Counted from the first letter of the stretch, positions 29,541 to 38,670 are shown. The stretch: 64,000 nucleotides of DNA from Pleomorphomonas koreensis DSM 23070 (GCF_000425185.1 NZ_AULH01000001.1:340395-404394), one strand, 5' to 3'. Program-made: numbers and translations. The notes: generated by a model not told the origin, from the letters alone.

Positions 29541-29879
29541 ATGTATTTCATTGTCGAAGATGATGCTTCGGTCGCCGACGCGCTGGAATCCCTGCTCTCC
29601 GGAGCGGGATTGCCGGTGCGCGTTTTTGCAAGCGCCGAGGAACTCATTCATTCCGCCTCCCTGAAGCCCGAGGACACGATGATCGTCGACCTCGGTCTGC
29701 CGGGCATGAGCGGCAGCGAACTCGTTCGCCATCTCGAGAAAGCCGGCGCGACGCCCAGGGTGATCGCCATCTCCGGCAAGTCGTCGCGGACCATCGCCCG
29801 CGAGACCGAAGGCCTGTCCGACCTGAAGATCCTCCGCAAGCCGCCGGCCGCCGACTGGCTGGAGGCGATCACCGCCTGA
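29541..29879 (+). CDS. Single-domain response regulator
   Basis: The 112-residue protein is a bare receiver: acidic pair E6/D7-D8 (FIVEDDAS), phosphorylatable D50 (IVDLGLPGMSG), S78 switch residue (AISGKSS) and K100 (LRKPPAADW). No output domain follows. It starts 72 bases after fixJ and should be expressed with it. Stand-alone receivers in this position may compete with FixJ for phosphate from FixL or relay it elsewhere. ATG 29541 is preferred to the GTG one codon earlier. A good terminator follows. Confidence 0.82.
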   Translation: MYFIVEDDASVADALESLLSGAGLPVRVFASAEELIHSASLKPEDTMIVDLGLPGMSGSELVRHLEKAGATPRVIAISGKSSRTIARETEGLSDLKILRKPPAADWLEAITA

Positions 29880-29908
29880 TCCCCGTCGGTCTGCCGGCGC
29901 CAGTGGTT

Positions 29909-29929
29909 GCCCGGCCCGCCGGGCTTTTT
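29909..29929 (+). terminator. Rho-independent terminator after the fixJ-receiver unit
   Basis: GCCCGG-CCCG-CCGGGC forms a 6-bp GC stem with a tetraloop, followed directly by TTTTT. It lies 30 bases past the receiver gene stop. Confidence 0.85.
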
Positions 29930-30158
29930 GTCATGGCTGACAGGCCGGCGCGCCCTGCCGAGGCCTTCGTGGCCGGATTGTCCATGCCTTCGGCCACCTT
30001 ACGGTGATCTGCTCACCCTTGAATGCGTCGAGTGAGCGGCGACAACCTCCAGTCTCCTCGTGCTTTGCCGTTGGGCATCGCTGCCACGGCGACGGTCCTT
30101 TGGTCGTGCATGGCGGCGATTAAGTAACCAAACGAATTACCGCAGGGCGCTTTCGTCC

Positions 30159-30173
30159 ATATTGTGCCAATAT
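30159..30173. promoter_or_regulatory. Inverted repeat and FixJ-like site upstream of fixK
   Basis: ATATTG-TGC-CAATAT is a perfect 6-bp dyad about 150 bases upstream of fixK, in a 391-base AT-richer region after the terminator. Forty bases further up, TTAAGTAAC (30119-30127) resembles the GTAAGTAA-type half of known FixJ sites. Either could be the FixJ target of the fixK promoter; both are inferred from position only. Confidence 0.4.
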
Positions 30174-30320
30174 CGATAGTGGTACGGCCGAAGCGGACGG
30201 GCTTTGGCCGAGCCGGCAAGACGGATGGCCGTGGACGGATGGCCGGTCCGACCTTCCGGTGGCTCCGCTCCCGGTCGACCCGGGGCGCGTCGTCGAGCGC
30301 CTGTCATCGAGGAGGGATCG

Positions 30321-31091
30321 ATGTTCGTTGAGAAGAGGACGTACGACGAGGCCCCGGCCGGCGGCGGCTTCGACGCCGAACGCCATCGCAGCCGCTATGC
30401 CGGCACCCGCTTGCGCGCGCCGGTCGACGACACCGCCTGGACGCTCTACCGCGCCTCGCCGCGCGCCCGGCTCGACCGCCACGAGGCGCATGCCGTGCTG
30501 TTCCGCGAGGACGATGCGGCGAGCCATCTCTACGAGGTGGTCAGCGGCCAGATCATGCTCTATCGCCTTCTGGGCGACGGCCGCCGGCAGGTGGTCGACA
30601 TCCTCGGCGAGGGTGACCTCTGCGGCCATTCGCTGACCGGCCTCTACGACTGCACCGCCGAGGCACTGACGCTGGCCGAGGTGCGCGTGCTCGACCGCCG
30701 CGACATCGACCAGTCGACCGACCTGCTCGCCCACGTCAACCGTTGCCTCTTGATGCGCATCGAGGCGCTGCACAGCCACGCCGTGCTGCTCGGCCGCAAG
30801 TCGGCCACCGAGCGGGTGGCGAGCTTCCTGATGCGCTTCGTGCCCGGCCGCGGCGTCGTCGGCTGCGTCGGTCCCGAGCGGCACGGCGAGCGGCACAACG
30901 GCGCCGATACCGAGCTGGTGGTGCTGAAGATGACGCGGCAGGAGATCGCCGACTTCCTCGGCCTGACCATCGAGACGGTGAGCCGCGTGCTGTCCGACCT
31001 GAAAAGGCGCGGCATCATCGCCATCGAGCGCAACGACCGCATCCGGCTCGTCGACGTCTGCCGCGTCTGCAAAATGACCGGCATCCACTGA
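30321..31091 (+). CDS. fixK: CRP/FNR family regulator FixK
   Basis: This 256-residue activator has a cNMP-fold sensor domain (about 45-150), a dimerisation helix, and an HTH with E218, S221 and R222 (LTIETVSRVLS), the FNR-class residues that read TTGAT-N4-ATCAA. It lacks the N-terminal cysteine cluster of FNR, so it does not itself carry an oxygen-sensing Fe-S centre and is best called FixK, driven by FixL/FixJ. The DNA-binding domain has about 14 extra residues before the recognition helices (GCVGPERHGERHNGAD), and the C-terminus ends with a CRVC pair. The ATG has a GAGGAGGG ribosome site. Expected targets are ccoNOQP and hemA, and perhaps hemN. Confidence 0.88.
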   Translation: MFVEKRTYDEAPAGGGFDAERHRSRYAGTRLRAPVDDTAWTLYRASPRARLDRHEAHAVLFREDDAASHLYEVVSGQIMLYRLLGDGRRQVVDILGEGDLCGHSLTGLYDCTAEALTLAEVRVLDRRDIDQSTDLLAHVNRCLLMRIEALHSHAVLLGRKSATERVASFLMRFVPGRGVVGCVGPERHGERHNGADTELVVLKMTRQEIADFLGLTIETVSRVLSDLKRRGIIAIERNDRIRLVDVCRVCKMTGIH

Positions 31092-31186
31092 GGGACGGTA
31101 CGGGCGCGCGGTTCGCGGCGTGAAGCCGATCCGCATGCCGGTGATCTGTGGCGGCGTCGCCCGTCACGGCTGGGCGCGGATTGAAA

Positions 31187-31210
31187 TGCGGACTTCTTTC
31201 CGTGTCCGCA
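31187..31210. terminator. Weak hairpin between convergent fixK and hemN
   Basis: TGCGGAC and GTCCGCA form a 7-bp stem with a 10-base pyrimidine-rich loop in the 133-base gap between the two stops. There is no U-tract on either strand. Confidence 0.35.
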
Positions 31211-31224
31211 GCCCGCCCACACAG

Positions 31225-32586
31225 CTACACCGCGACTGAATGCCGGCCGCCCTTGCCGAGATAGGCGTCGAAAGAAGAGGCGACGAGCCGCGCCAGTTCC
31301 GCCGCGTGGCGGACGATGGCCAGCCGGCCGCCATCCAGCGTCACCCAGCCGGCCTGGACGAGCGGCGCGAGCTTGTCGAGGTCGGCGGCGAAGACTGAGG
31401 GGTCGGCGCCGTGGCGCGCCGCCGTGGCCGCCAGATCGACGTCGAAGAAGCACAGGATCTGCTCGATCACCTCGGCCCGCAGCCGGTCGTCGGCGGTGAG
31501 CGCCCGGCCGCGCTCGGTGGCGAGCTGGCCGGCGACGATGCGGGTCCGCCAGTTGCCGGTGTCGGTGACGTTCTGGGCGTAGCCGGCGGCCGTCTTGCCG
31601 ATCGACGAGGCGCCGAAGCCGATCAGCGTGTCGGCCCGGTCGGTGGTGTAGCCCTGGAAGTTGCGGCGCAGCGTTCGCGCCTTGAGCGCCTCGGCCATGG
31701 CGTCGCCCGGCCGGGCGAAGTGGTCGATGCCGACCGGCGTGTAGCCGGCCGCCGCGATGGCGGTGTGGGCGGTGCGCTCCAGTTCCAGCCGGCCCTCGGT
31801 GCCCGGCAGCTTCGAGGCGTCGATCAGCTTCTGGTTGACGCGGAACCAGGGCACGTGCGCGTAGCCGAAGAGGGAAATGCGGTCGGGCTTCAGCGCCATC
31901 GCCGCATCCACGGTGCGGCGGATCGAGGAAACGCTCTGCTCCGGCAGGCCGTAGATCAGGTCGAAGCTCAGGGACAGGATGCCGGCTCCCCTCAGATGCT
32001 CGACGGCCTCGGCCACCGTCTCGGCCGGCTGGATGCGGCCGATTGCCGCCTGCACGACCGGATCGAAGTCCTGCACGCCAAGGCTGGCCCGGTTGACGCC
32101 GATGCTGGCGAGGAAGCGCGCCCGCGCTTCCCCGAGATGGCGGGGGTCGAGTTCGATGGCGTGCTCGGTGTCCGCGCCGATGTCGAACAGCCGGTGGAAG
32201 TCGCCGACGATCGCCTCGAAGGCGGCGGCGGACAACAGGTTGGGCGTGCCGCCGCCCCAGTGGATATGCGACACCGGCCGGCGGCCGAGGCGCGCCGCCA
32301 CCATGGCGATCTCCTGTCGCAGCACCTCGACATAGGCTTCGATCGGCGCATAGCGCCGGCTCGCCTTGGTGGTGCAGCCGCAATAGTGGCAGATCGAATG
32401 GCAGAAGGGGATGTGGACGTAGAGCGAGATCGGGCCGTCGCCGGCCGCCGTGGCGTCGAGGAAGCCGGCATAGGCGTCGGCGCCGATCTCGGCGGAGAAA
32501 TGCGGTGCCGTCGGATAGGACGTGTAGCGCGGCACGGTGGCGCGGATGAGGTCCTCAAGCGAAACGGCGGTGTCCAACTGGGTCAT
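31225..32586 (-). CDS. hemN: Oxygen-independent coproporphyrinogen III dehydrogenase HemN
   Basis: HemN decarboxylates coproporphyrinogen III in heme synthesis without oxygen. The 453-residue protein is a radical SAM enzyme with the cluster cysteines C62, C66 and C69 plus C71 (CHSICHYCGC), the YTSYPTAPHF start and the HIHWGGGTP segment, so it is a true HemN rather than HemW. The ATG at 32586 fits the family; an upstream extension does not. It lies divergent from ccoN and convergent with fixK. An FNR/FixK box 230 bases upstream serves ccoN; only a poor match lies nearer. Confidence 0.93.
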   Translation of the reverse strand: MTQLDTAVSLEDLIRATVPRYTSYPTAPHFSAEIGADAYAGFLDATAAGDGPISLYVHIPFCHSICHYCGCTTKASRRYAPIEAYVEVLRQEIAMVAARLGRRPVSHIHWGGGTPNLLSAAAFEAIVGDFHRLFDIGADTEHAIELDPRHLGEARARFLASIGVNRASLGVQDFDPVVQAAIGRIQPAETVAEAVEHLRGAGILSLSFDLIYGLPEQSVSSIRRTVDAAMALKPDRISLFGYAHVPWFRVNQKLIDASKLPGTEGRLELERTAHTAIAAAGYTPVGIDHFARPGDAMAEALKARTLRRNFQGYTTDRADTLIGFGASSIGKTAAGYAQNVTDTGNWRTRIVAGQLATERGRALTADDRLRAEVIEQILCFFDVDLAATAARHGADPSVFAADLDKLAPLVQAGWVTLDGGRLAIVRHAAELARLVASSFDAYLGKGGRHSVAV

Positions 32587-32812
32587 GCGGAATCCTTGGT
32601 GCCGGCGGCCGACCAGAGCATGGATCGACGTCAAGCGACAGCGGCGGCGGGCGAATCGGCAGACCGCCATCCGTCCGGCGCCCGCAATCTGCCCGCCGAT
32701 CCATGCGGAGCGCAACGGTATCGGACGCCTCCTACAGCGCACATTAAAATTAGTCCATTTTGATATAGGCAAATTGTCTAGAACTGCTGTAAACCGCGTG
32801 CATTCCCGTATC

Positions 32813-32834
32813 GGCCTTGACCTCGATCAAGGCC
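32813..32834 (+). promoter_or_regulatory. FNR/FixK box in front of ccoNOQP
   Basis: The core TTGACCTCGATCAA (32817-32830) matches TTGAT-N4-ATCAA at nine of ten positions and lies in a longer perfect dyad GGCCTTGA-N6-TCAAGGCC. Its centre is about 155 bases before the ccoN ATG. If the box acts at -41.5, transcription starts near 32865 and a -10-like TAAGTT (32853-32858) is correctly placed. A hairpin (32868-32891) then sits in the leader. Confidence 0.8.
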
Positions 32835-32978
32835 ACTATGCGTAGGCTCCACTAAGTTGTTTCCCGTGCTCCAGGCCCGACGGGCCGGAGCGGGAGGCGT
32901 CCGGAGCCGGGCGGCGGGTGAGGCGAGGGGCCCTCCCGCGAGGGGCGGGTGGTCTCCAACAGACACGGGGCGACGAAC

Positions 32979-34631
32979 ATGACGGCGTTGAGGGCCAAAC
33001 CTCTGATGTCGCTCGAAGAGATCGGCTACACGGTCTTTCTCGGGCTGCTCTTTCTCTATTGCGTTCTGGCCGCCGGCAAGGCGGTCGATCCGGGCTTTGC
33101 CTTCCATGCCACCCTCGGCGCCATCGCGTCGGCGGCCGGCATCTTCCTGATCGTCCGGTCGTACATCGACCGCGACGGCCGCGTCGAGCCTGACGAGATC
33201 AACGGCAAGCCCAACTACAACCTCGGGCCGGTCAAGTTCGCCTCGATCGCCGCCATGTTCTGGGGCATCGCCGGCTTCTCGGTCGGCATCTGGATCGCCC
33301 TGGAGCTGGCCTTCCCGCTGCTGAACCTCGACCTGCCCTGGACCACCTTCGGCCGCATGCGGCCGCTGCACACCTCGGCGGTGATCTTCGCCTTCGGCGG
33401 CAACGTGCTCTTGGCGACCTCGTTCTACGTCGTGCAGCGGACCAGCCGGGCGCGCATGCCGGGCCTCGTCACGCCGTGGTTCGTCATCCTCGGCTACAAC
33501 ATGTTCATCGTCATCGCCGGCACCGGCTACCTGCTCGGCATCGGCCAGAGCAAGGAATACGCCGAGCCGGAGTGGTACGCCGACCTCTGGCTGACCATCG
33601 TCTGGGTGGCCTATCTGCTGATCTTCCTGGCGACGCTGTGGCGGCGCAAGGAGCCGCACATCTACGTGGCCAACTGGTTCTATCTTGCCTTCATCGTCAC
33701 CATCGCCATGTTGCACATCGTCAACAACGCGGCGGTGCCGGTCAGCTTCTTCGGCTCCAAGTCCTACGTCGTCTGGGCGGGCGTGCAGGACGCCATGGTG
33801 CAGTGGTGGTACGGCCACAACGCGGTGGGCTTCTTCCTCACCGCCGGCTTCCTGGCCATCATGTACTATTTCGTGCCGAAGCGGGCCAACCGGCCGGTCT
33901 ATTCCTACCGGCTGTCGATCATCCACTTCTGGGCGCTGATCTTCCTCTACATCTGGGCCGGCCCGCACCATCTCCACTACACGGCGCTGCCCGAATGGGC
34001 CTCGACGCTCGGCATGGTGTTCTCGGTGATGCTGTGGATGCCCTCCTGGGGCGGCATGATCAACGGCCTGATGACGCTGTCCGGCGCCTGGGACAAGCTC
34101 CGCACCGACCCGGTGCTACGCCTCCTGGTGGTGTCGGTCGCCTTCTACGGCATGTCGACCTTCGAGGGTCCGCTGATGTCGGTGAAGGCGGTCAACTCGC
34201 TCAGCCACTACACCGACTGGACCATCGGCCACGTGCATTCCGGCGCGCTCGGCTGGGTGGGCTACGTCTCCTTCGGCGCGCTCTACTGCATGGTGCCGTG
34301 GATCTGGGGCAAGCGGGACGTCTACTCGCTGAAGCTGGTCGACTGGCACTTCTGGATCTCGACGCTCGGCATCGTGCTCTACATCACCTCCATGTGGGTG
34401 TCGGGCATCATGCAGGGCCTGATGTGGCGCGCCTACACCGAGCTGGGCTTCCTGCAGTACTCGTTCGTCGAGACGGTCGAGGCCATGCACCCCTACTACG
34501 TCATCCGGGCGATGGGCGGCATTCTGTTCCTCATCGGCGCGCTGATCATGGCCTTCAACCTCTATATGACCATCCGCCATGGCGAGGCCGAGAAGCCTGC
34601 CGCCGACGTGGCGCTGGCTCCGGCCGAGTAA
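32979..34631 (+). CDS. ccoN: cbb3-type cytochrome c oxidase subunit I CcoN
   Basis: CcoN is the catalytic heme-copper subunit that reduces oxygen at very low concentration. The 550-residue protein has about 12-14 membrane helices and the family histidines, for example in [21 protein letters not shown] and [13 protein letters not shown]. The ATG at 32979 gives the usual N-terminus; an in-frame start at 32949 has no better ribosome site. It opens the ccoNOQP operon behind the FixK box. Confidence 0.96.
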   Translation: MTALRAKPLMSLEEIGYTVFLGLLFLYCVLAAGKAVDPGFAFHATLGAIASAAGIFLIVRSYIDRDGRVEPDEINGKPNYNLGPVKFASIAAMFWGIAGFSVGIWIALELAFPLLNLDLPWTTFGRMRPLHTSAVIFAFGGNVLLATSFYVVQRTSRARMPGLVTPWFVILGYNMFIVIAGTGYLLGIGQSKEYAEPEWYADLWLTIVWVAYLLIFLATLWRRKEPHIYVANWFYLAFIVTIAMLHIVNNAAVPVSFFGSKSYVVWAGVQDAMVQWWYGHNAVGFFLTAGFLAIMYYFVPKRANRPVYSYRLSIIHFWALIFLYIWAGPHHLHYTALPEWASTLGMVFSVMLWMPSWGGMINGLMTLSGAWDKLRTDPVLRLLVVSVAFYGMSTFEGPLMSVKAVNSLSHYTDWTIGHVHSGALGWVGYVSFGALYCMVPWIWGKRDVYSLKLVDWHFWISTLGIVLYITSMWVSGIMQGLMWRAYTELGFLQYSFVETVEAMHPYYVIRAMGGILFLIGALIMAFNLYMTIRHGEAEKPAADVALAPAE

Positions 34632-34642
34632 GGAGACGATTG

Positions 34643-35374
34643 ATGAGTCTCATGCAGAAGCATGCGGTGTTCGAGCGGAACTCCATCGTTCTCCTCGTCG
34701 GCATCCTGATCGTTGTGGCGATCGGCGGCCTCGTCGAGATCGTGCCGCTGTTCTACCTCAAAAGCACCATCGAGACGGTGACGGGGATGCGTCCCTACTC
34801 GCCGCTGGAGCTGGCCGGCCGCAACATCTTCGTCCGCGAAGGCTGCTATCTCTGCCACAGCCAGATGATCCGGCCGATGCGCGACGAGATCGAGCGCTAC
34901 GGCCACTTCTCGCTGGCCGCCGAGAGCCAGTACGACCATCCCTTCCAGTGGGGATCGAAGCGGACGGGTCCCGACCTCGCCCGCGTCGGCGGCAAGTATT
35001 CCGACGACTGGCACGTCGCCCACCTCACCGATCCGCGTTCGGTGGTGCCGGCCTCGGTCATGCCCGGCTATCCCTTCCTGAAGGAGGCGCCGCTCAAGGC
35101 CGACCGCATCGCCGAGGACATGAAGACGCTGCGGCTCGAAGGCGTGCCCTATACCGACGAGGACATCGCCAACGCCGAGGCCGACCTCAAGGCGCAGGTC
35201 AACCCGGACGGCACCGCCGACGAGCTGGTCGGCCGCTATCCCAAGGCGGTGGTGCGCGACTTCGACGGCAATCCCGCGAAGATCTCCGAGATGGATGCTC
35301 TCGTCGCCTATCTTCAGATGCTCGGCACGTTGGTCGATTTCTCGACCTACGACGACAAAGCCAACCTGCGTTGA
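34643..35374 (+). CDS. ccoO: cbb3-type cytochrome c oxidase subunit II CcoO
   Basis: CcoO is a membrane-anchored monoheme cytochrome c that passes electrons to CcoN. The 243-residue protein has one N-terminal membrane helix (about 15-37) and a CXXCH heme site at C68-H72 (CYLCHSQ), with a methionine ligand region near [11 protein letters not shown]. It starts 11 bases after ccoN with an AAGGAG ribosome site. Confidence 0.96.
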   Translation: MSLMQKHAVFERNSIVLLVGILIVVAIGGLVEIVPLFYLKSTIETVTGMRPYSPLELAGRNIFVREGCYLCHSQMIRPMRDEIERYGHFSLAAESQYDHPFQWGSKRTGPDLARVGGKYSDDWHVAHLTDPRSVVPASVMPGYPFLKEAPLKADRIAEDMKTLRLEGVPYTDEDIANAEADLKAQVNPDGTADELVGRYPKAVVRDFDGNPAKISEMDALVAYLQMLGTLVDFSTYDDKANLR

Positions 35375-35385
35375 GGGAGCCGGAC

Positions 35386-35541
35386 ATGGACTTCAGCTAC
35401 GAACAGGTTGCCGTCTTCGCCCAGCAGAGCGGGCTCCTGTACTTCTTCCTGATCTTCGCCGCCATCTGCGTCTACGCGCTCTGGCCGAAGAACAAGGCGA
35501 AGTTCGATCACGCCGCGCAGATCCCGCTTGAGGAGGATTGA
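35386..35541 (+). CDS. ccoQ: cbb3 oxidase small subunit CcoQ
   Basis: The 51-residue protein has one membrane helix (SGLLYFFLIFAAICVYALW) and an acidic tail. CcoQ stabilises the assembled oxidase and protects it from oxygen in related bacteria. It lies between ccoO and ccoP, 11 and 3 bases away, with a GGGAG ribosome site. Confidence 0.93.
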   Translation: MDFSYEQVAVFAQQSGLLYFFLIFAAICVYALWPKNKAKFDHAAQIPLEED

Positions 35542-35544
35542 GCC

Positions 35545-36411
35545 ATGGCTCATGAGGAAATCGACAAGGTCACCGGCGTGGCGACCACCGGCCACGAGTG
35601 GGACGGTATCAAGGAACTGAACAATCCGCTGCCGCGCTGGTGGCTGTGGGTGTTCTACGCGACGATCGTCTTCGCGGTCGGCTACGTCTTCGTCTATCCG
35701 GCGGTGCCGCTCGTCTCGGGCTACACCACGGGCCTCCTCGGCCATTCGCAGCGCGCCTCGGCGCTTGCCGATGCCGAGGCCGGCAAGGCGGCCCGCGCCG
35801 AGATCGGTCAGGGTCTCGCCGAGGCCAGCCTCGACCAGATCAAGGCCGATCCGAAGATGCTGGAGTTCGCCATGGCTCAGGGCAAGGCCGCCTTCGGCGA
35901 CAACTGCGCCCCTTGCCATGGTTCCGGCGCCACCGGCTCCAGGGGCTATCCGAACCTGCAGGACGACGACTGGCTGTGGGGCGGCACGCTCGACGACATC
36001 CATACCACCATCACCGTCGGTATCCGCTCGACCAGCGAGGACACCCGCGTCAACGACATGCCGCGCTTCGGCGATGACGGCCTGCTCGATGCCAAGCAGA
36101 TCCGCGACGTCGCCGGCTTCGTGCTGTCGCTGTCGGGCGGCAGCGTGCAGGGGGCGGATGTGGCGGCCGGCAAGGAGATCTTTGCCGAGAACTGCACCAG
36201 CTGCCATGGCGACGACGCCAAGGGCAGCCACGAGTTGGGCGCGCCCAACCTCACCGACCACATCTGGCTCTACGGCGGCGACGAGGCGTCGGTGATCAAC
36301 ACCATCACCCACGCTCACCGCGGCGTCATGCCGACCTGGGGCGGCAAGCTCGACCCGGTGACCATCAAGTCGCTGGCCGTCTATGTCCACGACCTGGGTG
36401 GCGGCACCTGA
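35545..36411 (+). CDS. ccoP: cbb3-type cytochrome c oxidase subunit III CcoP
   Basis: CcoP is the diheme cytochrome c that takes electrons from soluble cytochrome c. The 288-residue protein has a membrane helix (about 33-55, WWLWVFYATIVFAVGYVF) and two heme motifs at C121-H125 (CAPCH) and C217-H221 (CTSCH). Length and spacing are normal. It closes the oxidase operon and is followed by a strong hairpin. Confidence 0.96.
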   Translation: MAHEEIDKVTGVATTGHEWDGIKELNNPLPRWWLWVFYATIVFAVGYVFVYPAVPLVSGYTTGLLGHSQRASALADAEAGKAARAEIGQGLAEASLDQIKADPKMLEFAMAQGKAAFGDNCAPCHGSGATGSRGYPNLQDDDWLWGGTLDDIHTTITVGIRSTSEDTRVNDMPRFGDDGLLDAKQIRDVAGFVLSLSGGSVQGADVAAGKEIFAENCTSCHGDDAKGSHELGAPNLTDHIWLYGGDEASVINTITHAHRGVMPTWGGKLDPVTIKSLAVYVHDLGGGT

Positions 36412-36427
36412 GCCTTCCGGCTTCACC

Positions 36428-36471
36428 CGCAAGGAGGGCGGCGGAGAGCGATCTTCGCCGCCCTCCTTGCG
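36428..36471 (+). terminator. 16-bp perfect hairpin between ccoP and ccoG
   Basis: CGCAAGGAGGGCGGCG pairs perfectly with CGCCGCCCTCCTTGCG around a 12-base loop. It starts 17 bases after the ccoP stop. There is no U-tract, so it may block 3' decay of the oxidase mRNA and only partly terminate it before ccoGHIS. Confidence 0.65.
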
Positions 36472-36619
36472 GCGGCCCCGGAACGAGCATGGCGGCCCTG
36501 ACGAATTCGCGGTTTGTTCCGCAGCGCAATTTATGCTAATGTGCTAATAATAGTGGTGTTTACTGATGGGGCTGGGCTGCCGCGACGGGGAAGGCGGACC
36601 GCCAGGAGATGAAGGCAAC
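36472..36619. other. Intergenic region upstream of ccoG
   Basis: An AT-rich stretch with a repeated TGCTAAT and TAATAAT (about 36533-36550) could hold a -10 element for ccoGHIS. I see no FNR/FixK box here, unlike the ccoN promoter. Confidence 0.35.
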
Positions 36620-38074
36620 ATGCGGGTCGACGAGAACGTGACGGCCGGAGGCGACAGCTACTACGCTGCCGCCAGGAAGAATTACCCCGCCGCGGTCAGC
36701 GGTCGCCTCAGGACCATCAAGTGGTCGGTGCTGATCATCACGCTCGGCATCTACTATTTCCTGCCGTTCATCCGCTGGGATCGCGGCCCCGACGCGCCCG
36801 GGCAGGCGGTGCTGATCGACATGGCCGGCCGCAAGGCCTATTTCTTCGGCATCGAGATCTGGCCGCAGGAGGTCTACTACCTCACCGGCCTGCTGGTGCT
36901 GGCCTCCATCGCGCTGTTCCTGATGAACGCCGTGGCCGGCCGCATCTGGTGCGGCTATCTCTGCCCGCAGACGGTGTGGACCGACCTCTATTTCGCCGTC
37001 GAGCGCTGGATCGAGGGCGACCGCCGCGACCGCATCCTGATGGACCGGGCACCGATGAGCGCCGGCAAGTTGGCCCGCAAGGCGGTGAAGCACCTGATCT
37101 GGCTGCTGATCGCCGTCGGCACCGGCGGCGCCTGGGTGCTCTACTTCGGCGACGCGCCGACCATCATCAAAGACACCTTCACCGGCAATGCCGCGCCGAT
37201 CGTCTACATCTGGATCGGCCTCCTGACCTTCACCACCTATTCGCTGGCCGGCTTCATGCGCGAGCAGGTCTGCCTCTACATGTGCCCCTGGCCGCGCATC
37301 CAGGCGGCGCTGACCGACGAATGGGCGCTCAACGTCACCTACCGCACCGACCGCGGCGAGCCGCGCATGTCGGTGAGGACCGGCCAGCGCGCCAAGGCGG
37401 CCGGCGCCGCGGTGGGCGACTGCATCGACTGCAAGGCCTGCGTCCAGGTCTGCCCGACCGGCGTCGACATCCGCGAGGGGCTCCAGCTCGGCTGCATCCA
37501 GTGCGGCCTGTGCATCGACGCCTGCGACACGGTGATGAAGAAGGTCGGCCGCGAGCCGGGGCTGATCGGCTACGACACCGACATGAACATCGCCCGCCGC
37601 GCCGAGGGCAAGCCGCCGATCTACCGCATCGTCCGGCCGCGCACCGTGCTCTACGCGGCGCTGATCGTCATCATCGGCGCCGTCATGGCCTATGCGCTGG
37701 CCAACCGTGCCTTCCAGGGCGTCAGCGTGCTGCACGACCGCAACCCGCTCTACGTCGGCCTGTCGGACGGCGGCGTCCGCAACGGCTACACCGTGCGGCT
37801 GATCAACAAGCGGCAGGAGGCGCGGCACTTCGCGCTCACCGTTTCCGGGCTGCCGGCCGGCTTTGCCATCGAGGCGCAGGGCGTGCCCTCGGCCGCCGGC
37901 AAGCCGGTGGTCGACGTGCCGGCCGACACCACGCGCGAAGTGCGCGTGCTGGTGATGGTGCCGGGGGGCGCGGCGCTGCCGGCCTCGACGCCGATCGAGT
38001 TCTACATCGTCGACACCGACAACGGCGAGAAGGCCTCCGCCTCCGACTTCTTCCGGGCGCCACCGCCGAACTGA
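36620..38074 (+). CDS. ccoG: cbb3 oxidase assembly ferredoxin CcoG (FixG)
   Basis: CcoG is a membrane protein with two 4Fe-4S clusters, proposed to reduce copper for delivery to the oxidase. The 484-residue protein has four to six membrane helices, a conserved CGYLCPQ (111-117) and CLYMCPWPR, and two clusters at C268/C271/C274/C278 and C292/C295/C298/C302. The C-terminal third is an Ig-like periplasmic domain. An ATG at 36566 would add 18 unlikely residues; 36620 has nearby AGGAG and GAAGG. Confidence 0.94.
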   Translation: MRVDENVTAGGDSYYAAARKNYPAAVSGRLRTIKWSVLIITLGIYYFLPFIRWDRGPDAPGQAVLIDMAGRKAYFFGIEIWPQEVYYLTGLLVLASIALFLMNAVAGRIWCGYLCPQTVWTDLYFAVERWIEGDRRDRILMDRAPMSAGKLARKAVKHLIWLLIAVGTGGAWVLYFGDAPTIIKDTFTGNAAPIVYIWIGLLTFTTYSLAGFMREQVCLYMCPWPRIQAALTDEWALNVTYRTDRGEPRMSVRTGQRAKAAGAAVGDCIDCKACVQVCPTGVDIREGLQLGCIQCGLCIDACDTVMKKVGREPGLIGYDTDMNIARRAEGKPPIYRIVRPRTVLYAALIVIIGAVMAYALANRAFQGVSVLHDRNPLYVGLSDGGVRNGYTVRLINKRQEARHFALTVSGLPAGFAIEAQGVPSAAGKPVVDVPADTTREVRVLVMVPGGAALPASTPIEFYIVDTDNGEKASASDFFRAPPPN

Positions 38075-38147
38075 GTGGCCGCTGGCGGAGTTGCCGCGGG
38101 TCCGCTAAAAGTCGATGCCGGAATACAGGAATGAAGGAGACGCCAGC

Positions 38148-38654
38148 ATGACCGCCACCACCGAGGAGGCCCGCGGCCGCCGCCTGACCGGGCGGGGCGT
38201 GTTGCTCTGGCTGTTCGCCTTCTTCGGCGTCACCTTTGCGGTGAACGGCGCCTTCATCTACTTCGCCCTGTCGACCTTCCCCGGCGTCGAGGTGGCGTCG
38301 AGCTACAAGGCCGGCCAGGAATTCGAAGGCGAAGTTCTGGCCGGTCGGGCGCAGGCCGAGCGGGCCTGGACGGTGGACGCCGCCGTCCGGCCGGTTGGCG
38401 ACGACGCCTCGATCGAGATCCGCTTTCGCGACAAGGCCGGCGCCGACCTGCACGGTCTCGACGTGCGCGTCCAGCTGATCCATGCCGTCGATCCCGACCA
38501 CGACCATGCGGCCAGCCTGCCGGAAGTGGCGAGCGGCACCTACCGCACGGTCCTTCCGAACGTCAAGGCGGGCATGTGGAGCCTGACCATCGAAGCCTAC
38601 AAGGGCAGCGAGCGGATGTTCATGAGCCGCAATCAGCTGCGCCTCGTACGCTGA
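38148..38654 (+). CDS. ccoH: cbb3 oxidase assembly protein CcoH (FixH)
   Basis: The 168-residue protein has one N-terminal membrane helix (GVLLWLFAFFGVTFAVNGAF) and a periplasmic beta-rich domain, as in FixH. It is needed for assembly or stability of the oxidase. An AAGGAG ribosome site lies nine bases before the ATG. It lies between ccoG and ccoI in the standard order. Confidence 0.92.
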   Translation: MTATTEEARGRRLTGRGVLLWLFAFFGVTFAVNGAFIYFALSTFPGVEVASSYKAGQEFEGEVLAGRAQAERAWTVDAAVRPVGDDASIEIRFRDKAGADLHGLDVRVQLIHAVDPDHDHAASLPEVASGTYRTVLPNVKAGMWSLTIEAYKGSERMFMSRNQLRLVR

Positions 38655-38670
38655 CCGACAGGGGGCGCCG

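Noticed and set aside
32760..32773. Possible FNR box TTGAT-ATAG-GCAAA nearer to hemN
   Set aside because: Only the first half matches; the second half has two of five mismatches, so it is not better than chance in an AT-rich stretch.
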